Below, in pieces: positions 1 to 9,200 of a stretch of DNA of 64,000 nucleotides. The stretch comes from Desulfosporosinus fructosivorans. Lineage in GTDB: Bacteria > Bacillota > Desulfitobacteriia > Desulfitobacteriales > Desulfitobacteriaceae. Each line of letters begins with the position of its first letter. Position 1 is the first letter of the stretch. Location: positions 1 through 64,000 of the forward strand of contig NZ_SPQQ01000001.1 in assembly GCF_004766045.1 (NCBI RefSeq), in the 5' to 3' direction. The notes beneath the pieces are model-generated. The model was not told the origin of the DNA. It saw only the letters and a program-made list of their open reading frames with translations, and did no database searches. The position numbers and the translations under genes are program-made.

Positions 1-580
1 AGCCCTTCTTTCTTTGCTAGTTTACAAGACTTCATGATCTTGTACTAGAGAAATCTTATGGCTCTATCTTACATCGCTAAAGAAAAGTACTTCGATATCG
101 TGAATCAAAGTAAATTAATAGAAGTGCTGTCAAGAACAATCAAGGATGGACGGGTAATATCGCTAATCCATAAATATCTGAGAGCAGGAGTTGTAGAGAA
201 GTAAAATAAAAGAACTCACTAGCAGAAGTAACGGAATGGGTAATGAGCTCAGGGCTACAAAACTCAGACGCTACATTATGGGGTGGGTAAACTACTTTAA
301 GCTAGCGGACATAAAGAAGTTGCTGTTAGAAACCGATTCTTGGATGCGAAGACGTATTCGCATGATCTACTGGAAACAGTGGAAACGAGTGAGGTCAAAG
401 CTGAAAATGCTTAAGTCACTGGGGATCCGCGAGCAGAAAGCATGGGAATATGCAAACACAAGAAAGAGCTACTGGAGAACATCCAATAGCCCAATCCTAG
501 CCAAATCCCTAACAAACAATGTTATTAAAGGATTTGGATTCCTGTCCTTTTCAGAGTATTATCGACAAGTTACAGCGTAA
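1..580 (+). pseudogene. Group II intron reverse transcriptase/maturase remnant
   Basis: Two disconnected pieces of a group II intron-encoded protein are visible. About 85-204 reads as an RT-domain stretch (KYFDIVNQSKLIEVL...) that ends in a stop. 236-580 encodes 114 residues of the X/maturase domain (YIMGWVNYFKLADIK, then IRMIYWKQWKR). The palm region with the YADD catalytic site is missing between them, so the protein cannot be active. Just after the stop, the bases CCGCCGTGTACCGAACG resemble the start of an intron 3' region, but no domain V hairpin follows; the sequence passes straight into a phage gene fragment. The left edge of the window cuts the element. Confidence 0.8.
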
Positions 581-607
581 ACTGAGGAACCGCCGTGTAC
601 CGAACGT

Positions 608-1006
608 AAGATAGCCACAGATTTTAAGCTCAAGCTTGGTCAAATTGACGATACAGGGTACAGGATACCTACCATGAGCGAGGATAATCAAAAGCTGTTG
701 GACATCATCTGCAAGGCGTTGGACTTGACTCTCATTAACTCAGGCAAGAACTATGTCTTCTTTGATGACTTTGGCTCTTTGTTCGTTAGAAATATAGATG
801 ATCTGTTGTTGGACTTTATCGTCGGGGATAACAGCCTCATGACGGACTACGTCCATAAGCTATCGATAGACTCCGACACCTACAACAAGATTAAGCTTTA
901 TAAAGACAACAAAGATACAGGTAAACGAGAAATCTATCTCGCCTACGATAGCGTCAATATGGACAAGTGGGGGGTTCTGCAGCTTTGTGGCTCTCTTGAG
1001 CCGTAA
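608..1006 (+). pseudogene. XkdQ/YqbQ-like phage tail protein fragment
   Basis: The frame is open from about 605 to the stop at 1004-1006. It reads IATDFKLKLGQIDDTGYRIP, then YVFFDDFGSL, SIDSDTYNKIKL and GKREIYLA, which I recognise as the middle part of XkdQ/YqbQ-type proteins of PBSX-like contractile tails. Full-length members are roughly 300 residues or more; here only about 130 codons remain and both ends are lost. An ATG at 674 is internal to the homologous region, so it is not a true start. It abuts the intron remnant and no other tail genes are near, so it is a prophage relic. Confidence 0.72.
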
Positions 1007-1328
1007 TATTCATCTAGTTGACAGTAGTAGAATTAGCTATAAATTCTCAAACGAAAACTATAGTAAAACAGAGTGTATAAAAGAAAAAAGGATTTCTAGA
1101 CTAAGGATAGAATATGTAAATCAGACCGAAAAACGGCACACTAAAAACAAATTAATCGACGCACAAGCCCGAATTTGACCGAATATGAGGAAACATACTT
1201 TTGTCAACTTGTCATTGTGTTTAGAGATTTATGAGGTTCGTAAGAAGTCCGGCTCCGTTTGAAGCAAAGGGTGAGATTCCCTTGGCTTACTCGACTGTGG
1301 GGGGTGTCGGGTAACCGGCATCTCTACC

Positions 1329-3842
1329 GTGATCGCGAAGGTGGTGCATTTATTGGCCATAGCAAAACGCTATAATACCAAAAGTTTATATTTTTCAGAG
1401 CGTATAACTGAAGCCATGGGCAGGATCTTTGATCATCCTCTGACTATCGTTGAAGCACCCATGGGCTATGGGAAGACAACTGCTGTCAGGGAGCATTTAA
1501 TTAGTACCGGAGCCCATGTATTATGGCAAAAAGTAAATGACAGTTCAACAAACAGCAATTGGTATGGATTTGGACGCCTGTTTAGTAAATTGGATGACAA
1601 CCGCTCACAGAGTCTTATCCAGCTTGGGTTTCCTAATGACAGCGTTTCAAGGCAGGAAGCCTTTAATATTATTGTAGATATTAAGCTACCTGTTCAAACT
1701 GTGCTCGTGATTGATGATTACCACCTGATGGATAGTTCCGATATCAACAGCTTTATTGAGTTTCTAGTAAGAAATGAAATAGATAATCTTCACATAGTCC
1801 TTATTGCACGCTTTACAGAGCTGCAAAACATTGATGAACTTATGCTTAAAGGGTATTTAAATCATATAACCAAAGAAACCTTTGAACTAAGGTCCAAGGA
1901 AGTTATAAAGTATTACAGGCTGTGCGGAATCAGTCTTAAGGATACTGAAGCAGACAAGCTGTATTCCTTTACCGAAGGCTGGATAAGTGCCTTGTATCTT
2001 CTGATGCTTAACTATATTGAGGATGGCAATTTTACCACTCTAATCAACATCTATTCGCTTGTTGAAAAAGCAGTCTACACACCGTTTTCGGAGGAAATCA
2101 AAGATTTCCTCTTAACCCTCTGTATTTTAGACAGCTTTACCCTTGAACAGGCTTCCCACATGTGGCAAAAAGAAAATGCAGGTAAGCTTTTAACTGAGAT
2201 TACAAATAAAAACGCTTTCGTGAAATACGATCGCAAGACTAAAACCTATCAAATGCATAATATCTTTACCAACTTCCTCAAAGACATGCTGGAAAGCAAA
2301 AACGTTAGGACGGAAATCGAACGGAGAGCTGCTCAGTGGTACTTGAAAACGGGTGACTATTTTGCCGCTATGCACTATTTTTATAAGTGTAAGGATTTTG
2401 ATCAGTTGCTTTTCTCACTGGAACAAAACAAGGCTAATGGATTGAACAACGAGAATAAAAAAGAATTGTTCTTAAAGTATTTTGAAGAATGCCCTGAGGA
2501 GGTGAAGGGCACGCATCACTTTGCTTTACTTATATTTGCTATGGCTTTTATATCTTATAAAGAACCAGTTATGTTTAGTAAGGCTTGCAGTGAATTTAAC
2601 CTCAACCTTCAAAGGGATGAGAGCTTGAATGATGACTTTAGAAAGCGGCTTTTAGGGGAATATGAGCTGTTACTAAGTTTCACTGGATATAACGATATTA
2701 ACAAAATGTCAGAGCATCACCGAAAAGCAAGCAAATTGCTTAGTGAACCTACTTCATTTATAGATTTGAAAGCTAATTGGACTTATGGAGCTCCATCGGT
2801 TTTACATATGTTTTATAGAGAGTGCGGCAAGCTTGAAGAACACGTTCTAGACTTAATAAAGAATTTGCCCTATTATTACCAAATTACCAACGGCCACGGC
2901 TATGGAGCTGAATATATCATGGAAGCGGAAAGATATTTTAACATGGGCGATGTTATCAATGCCGAGATTGTGATCCATAAAGCCTTATACAAGGCTCAGG
3001 TAAATAAGCAGACAGGGATCGTTCTTTGCGCTCTATTTCTGCAAATACGCCTTGCTTTTTTCAAAGGGGATTATTCCCATATGTTGGAACTTTTTCGGGT
3101 CATGTACGAGAGTATTTCGGACGTAAGTCAAAGAAACTTTATTTATACCATTAATATATGTGAGGGGTTTGTTTATTCTCTCTTGTATCGACGGGATAAA
3201 ATACCAAGCTGGATAGAAATAGGTGATTTTAACAATAGCAGGCTTCTTTTTCCAACGGTGCCGATGTTAAATATTGTCTATGGCAGAGTCCTTTTAATTA
3301 ACGGAGAATATTTAAAGCTCATAGGGAGCGCTGAACATTTTATCGGCATAGTCTCTGTTTTCCCTAATTTGCTCGGAAAAATTTATACCTACATCTACCT
3401 TGCAGCGGCAAACAAACAAGTATTCAGGGAGTACGAAGCACGTTCTGCCCTAAGGCAGGCACTTTCTATAGCCATGCCGGACAAAGTGTATGTACCCTTT
3501 GTAGAGAACTGTGATTATATTAAACCTCTCCTTGAGAAACTTTATGAGGATGGTAATTATCGAGAGGATATTAGCATAATATTGGAGCTTTTTAAGACCT
3601 ATCAGAAGTCAGTAGAGCAAATGATTAAGGAAAACTTTTCGGTAGAGGAAAATCCCAGGCTAACCAGTAGAGAAAAAGAGATAGTACAGCTTGCAGTTGA
3701 CGGACATACCAATAAAGAAATCGGTGAAAGATTGTATATTTCACCCAACACAGTCAAAACACAGCTAAAAAGTATATTTGTTAAGCTAGGCGTGAACTCA
3801 CGGGTTCTTTTGAAACGATATTTGGAAACGTTGAGCGAATAG
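1329..3842 (+). CDS. MalT/LuxR-family ATP-dependent transcriptional regulator
   Basis: An 837-residue protein with the STAND-type regulator layout. Residues 43-51 form a P-loop (APMGYGKTT), a Walker B-like VLVIDDYHLM lies near residue 125, a long helical TPR-like middle follows, and a LuxR-type helix-turn-helix occupies about residues 775-830 (LTSREKEIVQLAVDG, SPNTVKTQLKSIF). Such proteins bind an inducer and ATP, oligomerise and activate transcription. The GTG at 1329 has no clear ribosome binding site, and the conserved part starts only around residue 18 (TKSLYFSERI), so the N-terminus may be off or altered by the debris upstream. It is followed on the same strand by the DUF2442, collar and surface-protein genes, which are possible targets. 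Target and inducer are unknown. Confidence 0.9.
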   Translation: MIAKVVHLLAIAKRYNTKSLYFSERITEAMGRIFDHPLTIVEAPMGYGKTTAVREHLISTGAHVLWQKVNDSSTNSNWYGFGRLFSKLDDNRSQSLIQLGFPNDSVSRQEAFNIIVDIKLPVQTVLVIDDYHLMDSSDINSFIEFLVRNEIDNLHIVLIARFTELQNIDELMLKGYLNHITKETFELRSKEVIKYYRLCGISLKDTEADKLYSFTEGWISALYLLMLNYIEDGNFTTLINIYSLVEKAVYTPFSEEIKDFLLTLCILDSFTLEQASHMWQKENAGKLLTEITNKNAFVKYDRKTKTYQMHNIFTNFLKDMLESKNVRTEIERRAAQWYLKTGDYFAAMHYFYKCKDFDQLLFSLEQNKANGLNNENKKELFLKYFEECPEEVKGTHHFALLIFAMAFISYKEPVMFSKACSEFNLNLQRDESLNDDFRKRLLGEYELLLSFTGYNDINKMSEHHRKASKLLSEPTSFIDLKANWTYGAPSVLHMFYRECGKLEEHVLDLIKNLPYYYQITNGHGYGAEYIMEAERYFNMGDVINAEIVIHKALYKAQVNKQTGIVLCALFLQIRLAFFKGDYSHMLELFRVMYESISDVSQRNFIYTINICEGFVYSLLYRRDKIPSWIEIGDFNNSRLLFPTVPMLNIVYGRVLLINGEYLKLIGSAEHFIGIVSVFPNLLGKIYTYIYLAAANKQVFREYEARSALRQALSIAMPDKVYVPFVENCDYIKPLLEKLYEDGNYREDISIILELFKTYQKSVEQMIKENFSVEENPRLTSREKEIVQLAVDGHTNKEIGERLYISPNTVKTQLKSIFVKLGVNSRVLLKRYLETLSE

Positions 3843-3893
3843 AAGCTGAAAGATTCATTACGAAAATTCACCCAGTGGGTGATATAAAATAAT

Positions 3894-3930
3894 AAAAGTT
3901 CACTATACAATCATTGTATGGTGAACTTTT
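3894..3930 (+). terminator. Perfect hairpin after the LuxR-type gene
   Basis: Arms 3894-3910 and 3914-3930 are exact reverse complements with a 3-base loop, and the right arm ends in TTTT. It sits 52 bases after the regulator's stop and just before the Shine-Dalgarno site of the next gene. It probably ends the regulator transcript, or folds in the leader of the DUF2442 gene. Confidence 0.65.
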
Positions 3931-3949
3931 AGTTTTCGGAGGTGATGCA

Positions 3950-4180
3950 ATGAGCCGTATAAAAAATGTGGTGCCCAAGGAGGACTACCGCTTAGAGGTA
4001 CAGCTTGACAACGGCAGCTGCGTAACGCTGAATCTTGAAAGCAGGCTTCATACTGTTAGGTTTGGGATGCTATCTGACAAGCAGTTTTTTAAAACGGCAA
4101 CAACTGATGGAATCTGTATTCGGTGGGGTAACAAAATTGAAATATCAGTTAATGAGGTTTTTCAGCTGGCACAAAAGTAG
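3950..4180 (+). CDS. DUF2442 family protein
   Basis: A 76-residue protein of the DUF2442 type, recognised from VPKEDYRLEVQLDNG, LSDKQFFKTATTDG and the IRWGNKIEISVNEVF end. ATG 3950 is chosen because TTCGGAGGTGATGCA lies directly before it; the longer frame from 3914 would start inside the hairpin arm. DUF2442 proteins often sit beside DUF4160 partners, but none is visible here. Molecular function is unknown. Confidence 0.8.
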   Translation: MSRIKNVVPKEDYRLEVQLDNGSCVTLNLESRLHTVRFGMLSDKQFFKTATTDGICIRWGNKIEISVNEVFQLAQK

Positions 4181-4435
4181 TGCTAAAGAAGGGATTGTGT
4201 CATTTCGTTTCAATTCTATATTAAGGGCTATTGCAATATTTAGAGTAATTTTTTGACTTATAATGAAGAATTTGTAATGACGATTTTCGAAGGGGGAATT
4301 AATTTATTGTTTGTTATATATCAAAATTTATTATAAAAGGGAATAAAGACCTATAGCCAATTTTTCATTATTTAAATTATAGTGGAAAATTAACTCTTAT
4401 TTTACTAAATTTATTTATTTTGGAAGGAGTAAATT

Positions 4436-4684
4436 ATGGACCCATACTTAGGAGATATTGAGCTATTTGCCTTTGATTTTGCACCTTCTTACTGGATGCT
4501 CTGCGAGGGACAAACGCTGAACATTGCCACAAATCAGGCTTTGTTTACACTACTCGGCACCACCTTTGGCGGAAACGGCACTACCACCTTCTGCCTGCCT
4601 GACCTGCGAAATGCGTTGCCTATGCAAGGCATGGGCATGCATTACTGCATAGCGGTACAAGGCACATATCCCAGCAGGAATTAA
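4436..4684 (+). CDS. Minimal phage tail-collar (Mdp-like) protein 1
   Basis: An 82-residue protein after the ribosome site TGGAAGGAG. The N-terminal 60 residues match the tail-collar fold (GDIELFAFDFAPSYWMLCEG, LFTLLGTTFGGNG, TFCLPDL). The last residues, CIAVQGTYPSRN, are the usual C-terminus of the microcystin-dependent-protein family. Typical members are about 170-200 residues; this one lacks the central variable region and joins the two conserved ends directly. A paralogue follows at 4739, so the short form is not a one-off truncation. Role unknown; possibly a surface or tail-like adhesin. Confidence 0.82.
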   Translation: MDPYLGDIELFAFDFAPSYWMLCEGQTLNIATNQALFTLLGTTFGGNGTTTFCLPDLRNALPMQGMGMHYCIAVQGTYPSRN

Positions 4685-4738
4685 TCGGAACGTTTAGAAT
4701 TTGAGGAAAATCTTAATTTATTGAGGGAGGATAAGATC

Positions 4739-4981
4739 ATGGATTATTTCTTGGGACAAATTGTTGTTTTCCCCTATAGTTTCGTGCCAATGGGCTGGAT
4801 GCTTTGCAACGGACAGCAGCTTTATATACAGCAGAATTCAGCTCTGTTTTCATTAATCGGCAACAAATTTGGCGGAGACGGCCAAACTACTTTCAATCTC
4901 CCCAACCTGCAGGGAGCAGAAGCATTGCCTGGGACGGGATATTATATTTGTATCTCCGGCATTTACCCGACCAGGGATTAA
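4739..4981 (+). CDS. Minimal phage tail-collar (Mdp-like) protein 2
   Basis: An 80-residue paralogue of the preceding gene. It has GQIVVFPYSFVPMGWMLCNG, LFSLIGNKFGGDGQTTF, LPNLQG and the end CISGIYPTRD. ATG 4739 follows GGGAGGATAAGATC, so the upstream TTG at 4721 is not needed. The central region of ordinary collar proteins is again absent. It sits 54 bases after copy 1 and about 50 before the discoidin-domain gene, so the three are probably co-transcribed. Confidence 0.82.
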   Translation: MDYFLGQIVVFPYSFVPMGWMLCNGQQLYIQQNSALFSLIGNKFGGDGQTTFNLPNLQGAEALPGTGYYICISGIYPTRD

Positions 4982-5029
4982 GGGATATAAAACTTTAACT
5001 AAGGGATTTTTGAAAGGATGGACAGTAAT

Positions 5030-6079
5030 ATGAGTAATATTGTTCTAAATAAGGCCGCAGACGCGAGCAGTTTCGTCAATCCCTTTATACCAGCAAAAGG
5101 GGTTGACGGATCAGTGGCACCGTTGAACAGATGGCTGGGTTCTTCTCCGGTTCCACTGTCGGGAGCACCGGCACCCAATTGGTTGAGGGTCGACCTCGGC
5201 ACTAACTGTTGGGTCAACCGCTGGGTCGTCAGGCAGATGGGAGGCCTTGGCTGGTCGCCGAATTATAACCTGATAGATTACAAGTTCCAGGGAAGCCTTG
5301 ATAATTTAAACTGGTTTGACCTTGACAGCGTAACCGACAATTCGGCAAATTCGACCGACAGGATGATCATACCCAGCAAGGTCAGGTGGGTAAGGGTTTA
5401 CATTACCAAAGGCTTAAGGTGTAATACCAATTTTGCCTCGATCGCGGATTTTGAAGTGTATGATGCACCTCCCACCGACTCGACTCTATCAGCACTCAGC
5501 CTAAACAACGGTACTACCAGCTTCCCCCTTGGTCAACCGTTTATAAAAACAACCACTACCTATACAGCATCGGTGGGCTTTGACACCGAAAATATAACCG
5601 TGATACCAACAACGACAGACCCTAATGCCACAGTTGCGGTAAACGGTGTTCCTGTGCCGCGAGGGCAGTCCTCTCAGCCAATCAGCCTGACAGCGGGAGT
5701 CGTTACATCGGTCAATGCAGTAGTAACTCCTGTTATAGGTGACCCGCAGACATATACAGTCAATGTGACCAGAGCCAGCAGTCCATATTTGACGGGGTTG
5801 GTAATTAAGTCAGGAAGGGTGACACTCACGCTTTCCCCGACTTTCAATCAAAATACTTTTGCGTATACTACTACGACCAGCGGTACCACAAGTGTTTTAA
5901 TAACCGCTACCGCAGAGGATACTGGCGCTACAATCAAAATAAAAGGCACCCCTGCAACCAGTGGAGTTGCCTTAACGGTTCCGGTGAGCTCAGGTAGTAA
6001 TACAATTGATATCGTAGTTTCTTCTGTATCTGGTACAGATCAAAAAACATATTTATGTACAATATCTGTCGGATCGTGA
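5030..6079 (+). CDS. Discoidin (F5/8 type C) plus cadherin-like repeat protein
   Basis: A protein of about 350 residues with no signal peptide. Residues 1-150 look like an F5/8 type C carbohydrate-binding module (WLRVDLGTNCWVNRWVVRQMG, KFQGSLDNLNWFDL, VRWVRVYI, IADFEVYD). Two cadherin-like beta-sandwich repeats follow, starting near LSALSLNNGTTSF and LTGLVIKSGRVTL. Such domains bind glycans or surfaces. ATG 5030 gives a better distance to the AAAGGA site than ATG 5018, which touches it. Lack of a secretion signal together with collar proteins upstream suggests a non-classical export route or a tail-like particle, but no secretion genes are visible, so this is speculation. Confidence 0.78.
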   Translation: MSNIVLNKAADASSFVNPFIPAKGVDGSVAPLNRWLGSSPVPLSGAPAPNWLRVDLGTNCWVNRWVVRQMGGLGWSPNYNLIDYKFQGSLDNLNWFDLDSVTDNSANSTDRMIIPSKVRWVRVYITKGLRCNTNFASIADFEVYDAPPTDSTLSALSLNNGTTSFPLGQPFIKTTTTYTASVGFDTENITVIPTTTDPNATVAVNGVPVPRGQSSQPISLTAGVVTSVNAVVTPVIGDPQTYTVNVTRASSPYLTGLVIKSGRVTLTLSPTFNQNTFAYTTTTSGTTSVLITATAEDTGATIKIKGTPATSGVALTVPVSSGSNTIDIVVSSVSGTDQKTYLCTISVGS

Positions 6080-6265
6080 TTATAAAAGCCTTGAACCACC
6101 TGGAAGATAGTTGCTTTTATCCTCTAGGTGGCTATGAACTTTAAAATCATATTAACAGCAATATGATGAACTTGACACAAACAAAAGACGGGCATTAAAT
6201 AATGGTTTGCTAATCTGAGGTTAAAGATTATAAGAATAAGTTTTTTACGGGGGTGCCAGCATATT

Positions 6266-9200
6266 GTGATAAAAAGTACATATTTTAAATTATTTCTGAT
6301 TTTAATAGTTTTATCAATTCTAAGCTTTACATCTAATGATGCTGCTTTTGCAGCAAGTGATTTAATTAATGTATCACAGGATGTTGCGACTGATAGTACT
6401 AGAGTAGAAAACAGATCATATACAGTTGCTGAAACCGATACGATTAAAGATAATTCTGGAACTATGAACATTAACTGGGTTGGGAGTGAACCAGGTTACA
6501 CATATGCAAGATCGGCTATCAAATTAAGTCTTGCCGGAATTACAGGAACAATTACCTATGCCACATTTAAATTTTATGTTGTAGATGTTCAAGGAGCCCC
6601 AGTGGTGAATTTAATATCAACTACGGATGAATCTTGGAATGAAACTGACCCAAGTCCGGCTTTTCCTACTTATAATTCAGCAGGTATTGTTTATGATTCT
6701 ACTATAGGTCCTACTGCTCCTTATTCAAATGTTCCAGTAACTTCTAGCGGTTGGAAAGAATTTAATGTTAAAGACTATATTCAATCGTGTGTTGATGCTG
6801 GGAAAACAGATGTTATTTTCGTCCTGACAGGAACAGAGGGCTCAGGTACGAATGATGATTTTAACTTTGTTAGCAATCAGGATAGTAATACAAATTTATG
6901 GTCAAAGCTGGATTTAACTTACACTCCAGCGCCAACTCCTCCTTCGGTGACTGGAGCAGGATATACCAACAACACGATGCCTACCTGGAGTTGGACTGCA
7001 GGTGGAGGGGGCAATGGGACATTCCAATATAAACTCGACAATAACGACTTAACTTCGGGAGCTACTACAACGACCTCATTGGGTTACACTCCGGGAAGCG
7101 CTTTATCCGAAGGTCCTCATACGCTTTATGTACAGGAATCGAATGGTGCATCTCCGGCCCGCTGGTCGAATAGCGGCAGCTTTACCATTGTTGTAGATAT
7201 TACTCCTCCGACCGCCCCGGCGGTGATAGGAACTTCGCCGACCAACAGCGTCACACCGACCTGGACTTGGTCGTCAGGCGGAGGGGGTGACGGCAATTAC
7301 AGGTACAAGTTGGATGACAGCGATCTTTCCTCCGGGACGACAGCAACGACTTCTCCAAGCTATACTCCCGGCAGCGCGTTAAGCGAAGGATCGCATACGC
7401 TTTATGTGCAGGAAAAAGACGCCGCAGGTAACTGGTCTTCAAGCGGGAGCATTAGCATAATTATGGATGTCACTCCACCGGACGCCCCGACGGTGACAGG
7501 GGCTACGCCAACCAACGATAACACGCCGACCTGGACCTGGTCGTCAGGCGGAGAGGGTGACGGCAATTACAGGTACAAGTTGGATGACAGCGATCTTTCC
7601 TCCGGGACGACAGCAACGACTTCTCCAATCTATACTCCCGGCAGCGCGTTGAGCGAAGGATCGCATACGCTTTATGTGCAGGAAAAAGACGCCGCCGGCA
7701 ACTGGTCTTCAAGCGGAAGCTTTACAATCGTAATTAATACCACAGCACCTGTACAAACAGCAACCCCGACGATTACGGGAACGCCCACCGCTGGTGCTAC
7801 CAGCGTATCTGGCACAGCCGTCGCAGGAGCGAGCGTTGTGCTTAGCGTCAACGGAACCGCCAAACCGGCTGTAACAGCTGATGGAAGCGGAAACTGGACA
7901 ATCTCCGGATTAACCTTAGCCACAGGTGACGCCATCTCCGTGACAGCCCAATCCACAGGTGAGACTGTAAGCAACGCAGCCACGGCAACAGTAGCAGCAG
8001 CACCTGTACCTGTACAAACAGCAACCCCGACGATTATGGGAACACCCACCGCAGGGAATACAAGTGTGAGTGGTACAACTGTCGCAGGAGCGAGCGTTGT
8101 GTTAAGCGTTAATGGAACAGCCAAACCGGCAGTAACCGCTGATGGAAGCGGAAACTGGACAGTCTCCGGACTAACATTAGCATCAGGTGACACCATTTCC
8201 GTGACAGCCCAAGCCACAGGTGAGACTGTAAGTAACGCAGCCACGGCAACAGTAGCAGCAGTAGCAGTAGTCACAATCGATACAGCAGCCATAGCTGGGG
8301 TAACGGCGCCAGTAACAGGTGCAACTCCAGTATCGACAATAGCTGCTACATCAGAATACATAGCAACGATTGCTTGGTCACCAGCAGATACAACATTTGC
8401 ACCGAGTACAGTATACACGGTAACAATTACGCTCACACCCAAAGCAGGTTATACCTTGACGGGTGTGTCTACCAACTTCTTTACAGTGGCTGGAGCAACA
8501 ACAACCAATAGTGCTGGTTCAGGAGTTGTGACAGCGGTATTCCCGACCAACGTGGCAGTACCGACCATCAATACCCAGCCAAGTAATCAAACGGTGAATG
8601 TAGGAGGAACAGCAAACTTATCCATTACAGCAAGCGGTGGAGTGGTGCTCTCCTACCAGTGGTACAGCAATACAGTAAACAGCACCACGGGTGGAGCTAT
8701 CATCAGCGGTGCGGCAAGCGGCAGCTATTCAGCACCGACAGACGCTGAGGGAACCAAATATTACTATTGTGTAGTGACTAATACTGACAGTGGAGCAACT
8801 GGGAACCAGACAGCCACTGCAACGAGCAATGTGGCAACGGTGACGGTCAATGCGGCACCGACCCACGGTGGAGGCGGCGGTGGCGGCTCGCCAACCCCAT
8901 CACCAACCCCTACTACCGTTACCGGTAGTGTAATAGACGGTAATGGTACACAGGTTTCCAATGTGACAGCTACCGTAACTGCGGATAGTAATGGGAATTT
9001 TACAGTTTCCATGAATGTAGCTCAAACTGTAATGCTAAAACAACCTGACGGAACTAAGAGTTCTTTAAGTGATCTTTCTAAAGTGACGTTTGCAACAGCA
9101 GCAGGCTCGCCTGTAACAGTTTCTGATGATGGAACAATAAATCTGACGAGACTAGTAAAGGGAACGGACAATAACTTTAATATCACGTATGATTTAGGGA

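Noticed and set aside
987..1178. 63-codon plus-strand frame
   Set aside because: Overlaps the end of the phage fragment, lysine-rich random composition, no ribosome site or family.
1240..1328. Sequence with some likeness to a cobalamin riboswitch (GGTGAGATTCC, CGACTGTG) before the LuxR-type gene
   Set aside because: The full B12 box and the expected order of conserved blocks are not present, and the following gene is not a B12 gene. Left unannotated.
7672..8442. 256-codon open frame on the minus strand
   Set aside because: It is a shadow of the repetitive Ala/Thr/Val-rich part of the surface protein and has no ribosome site.
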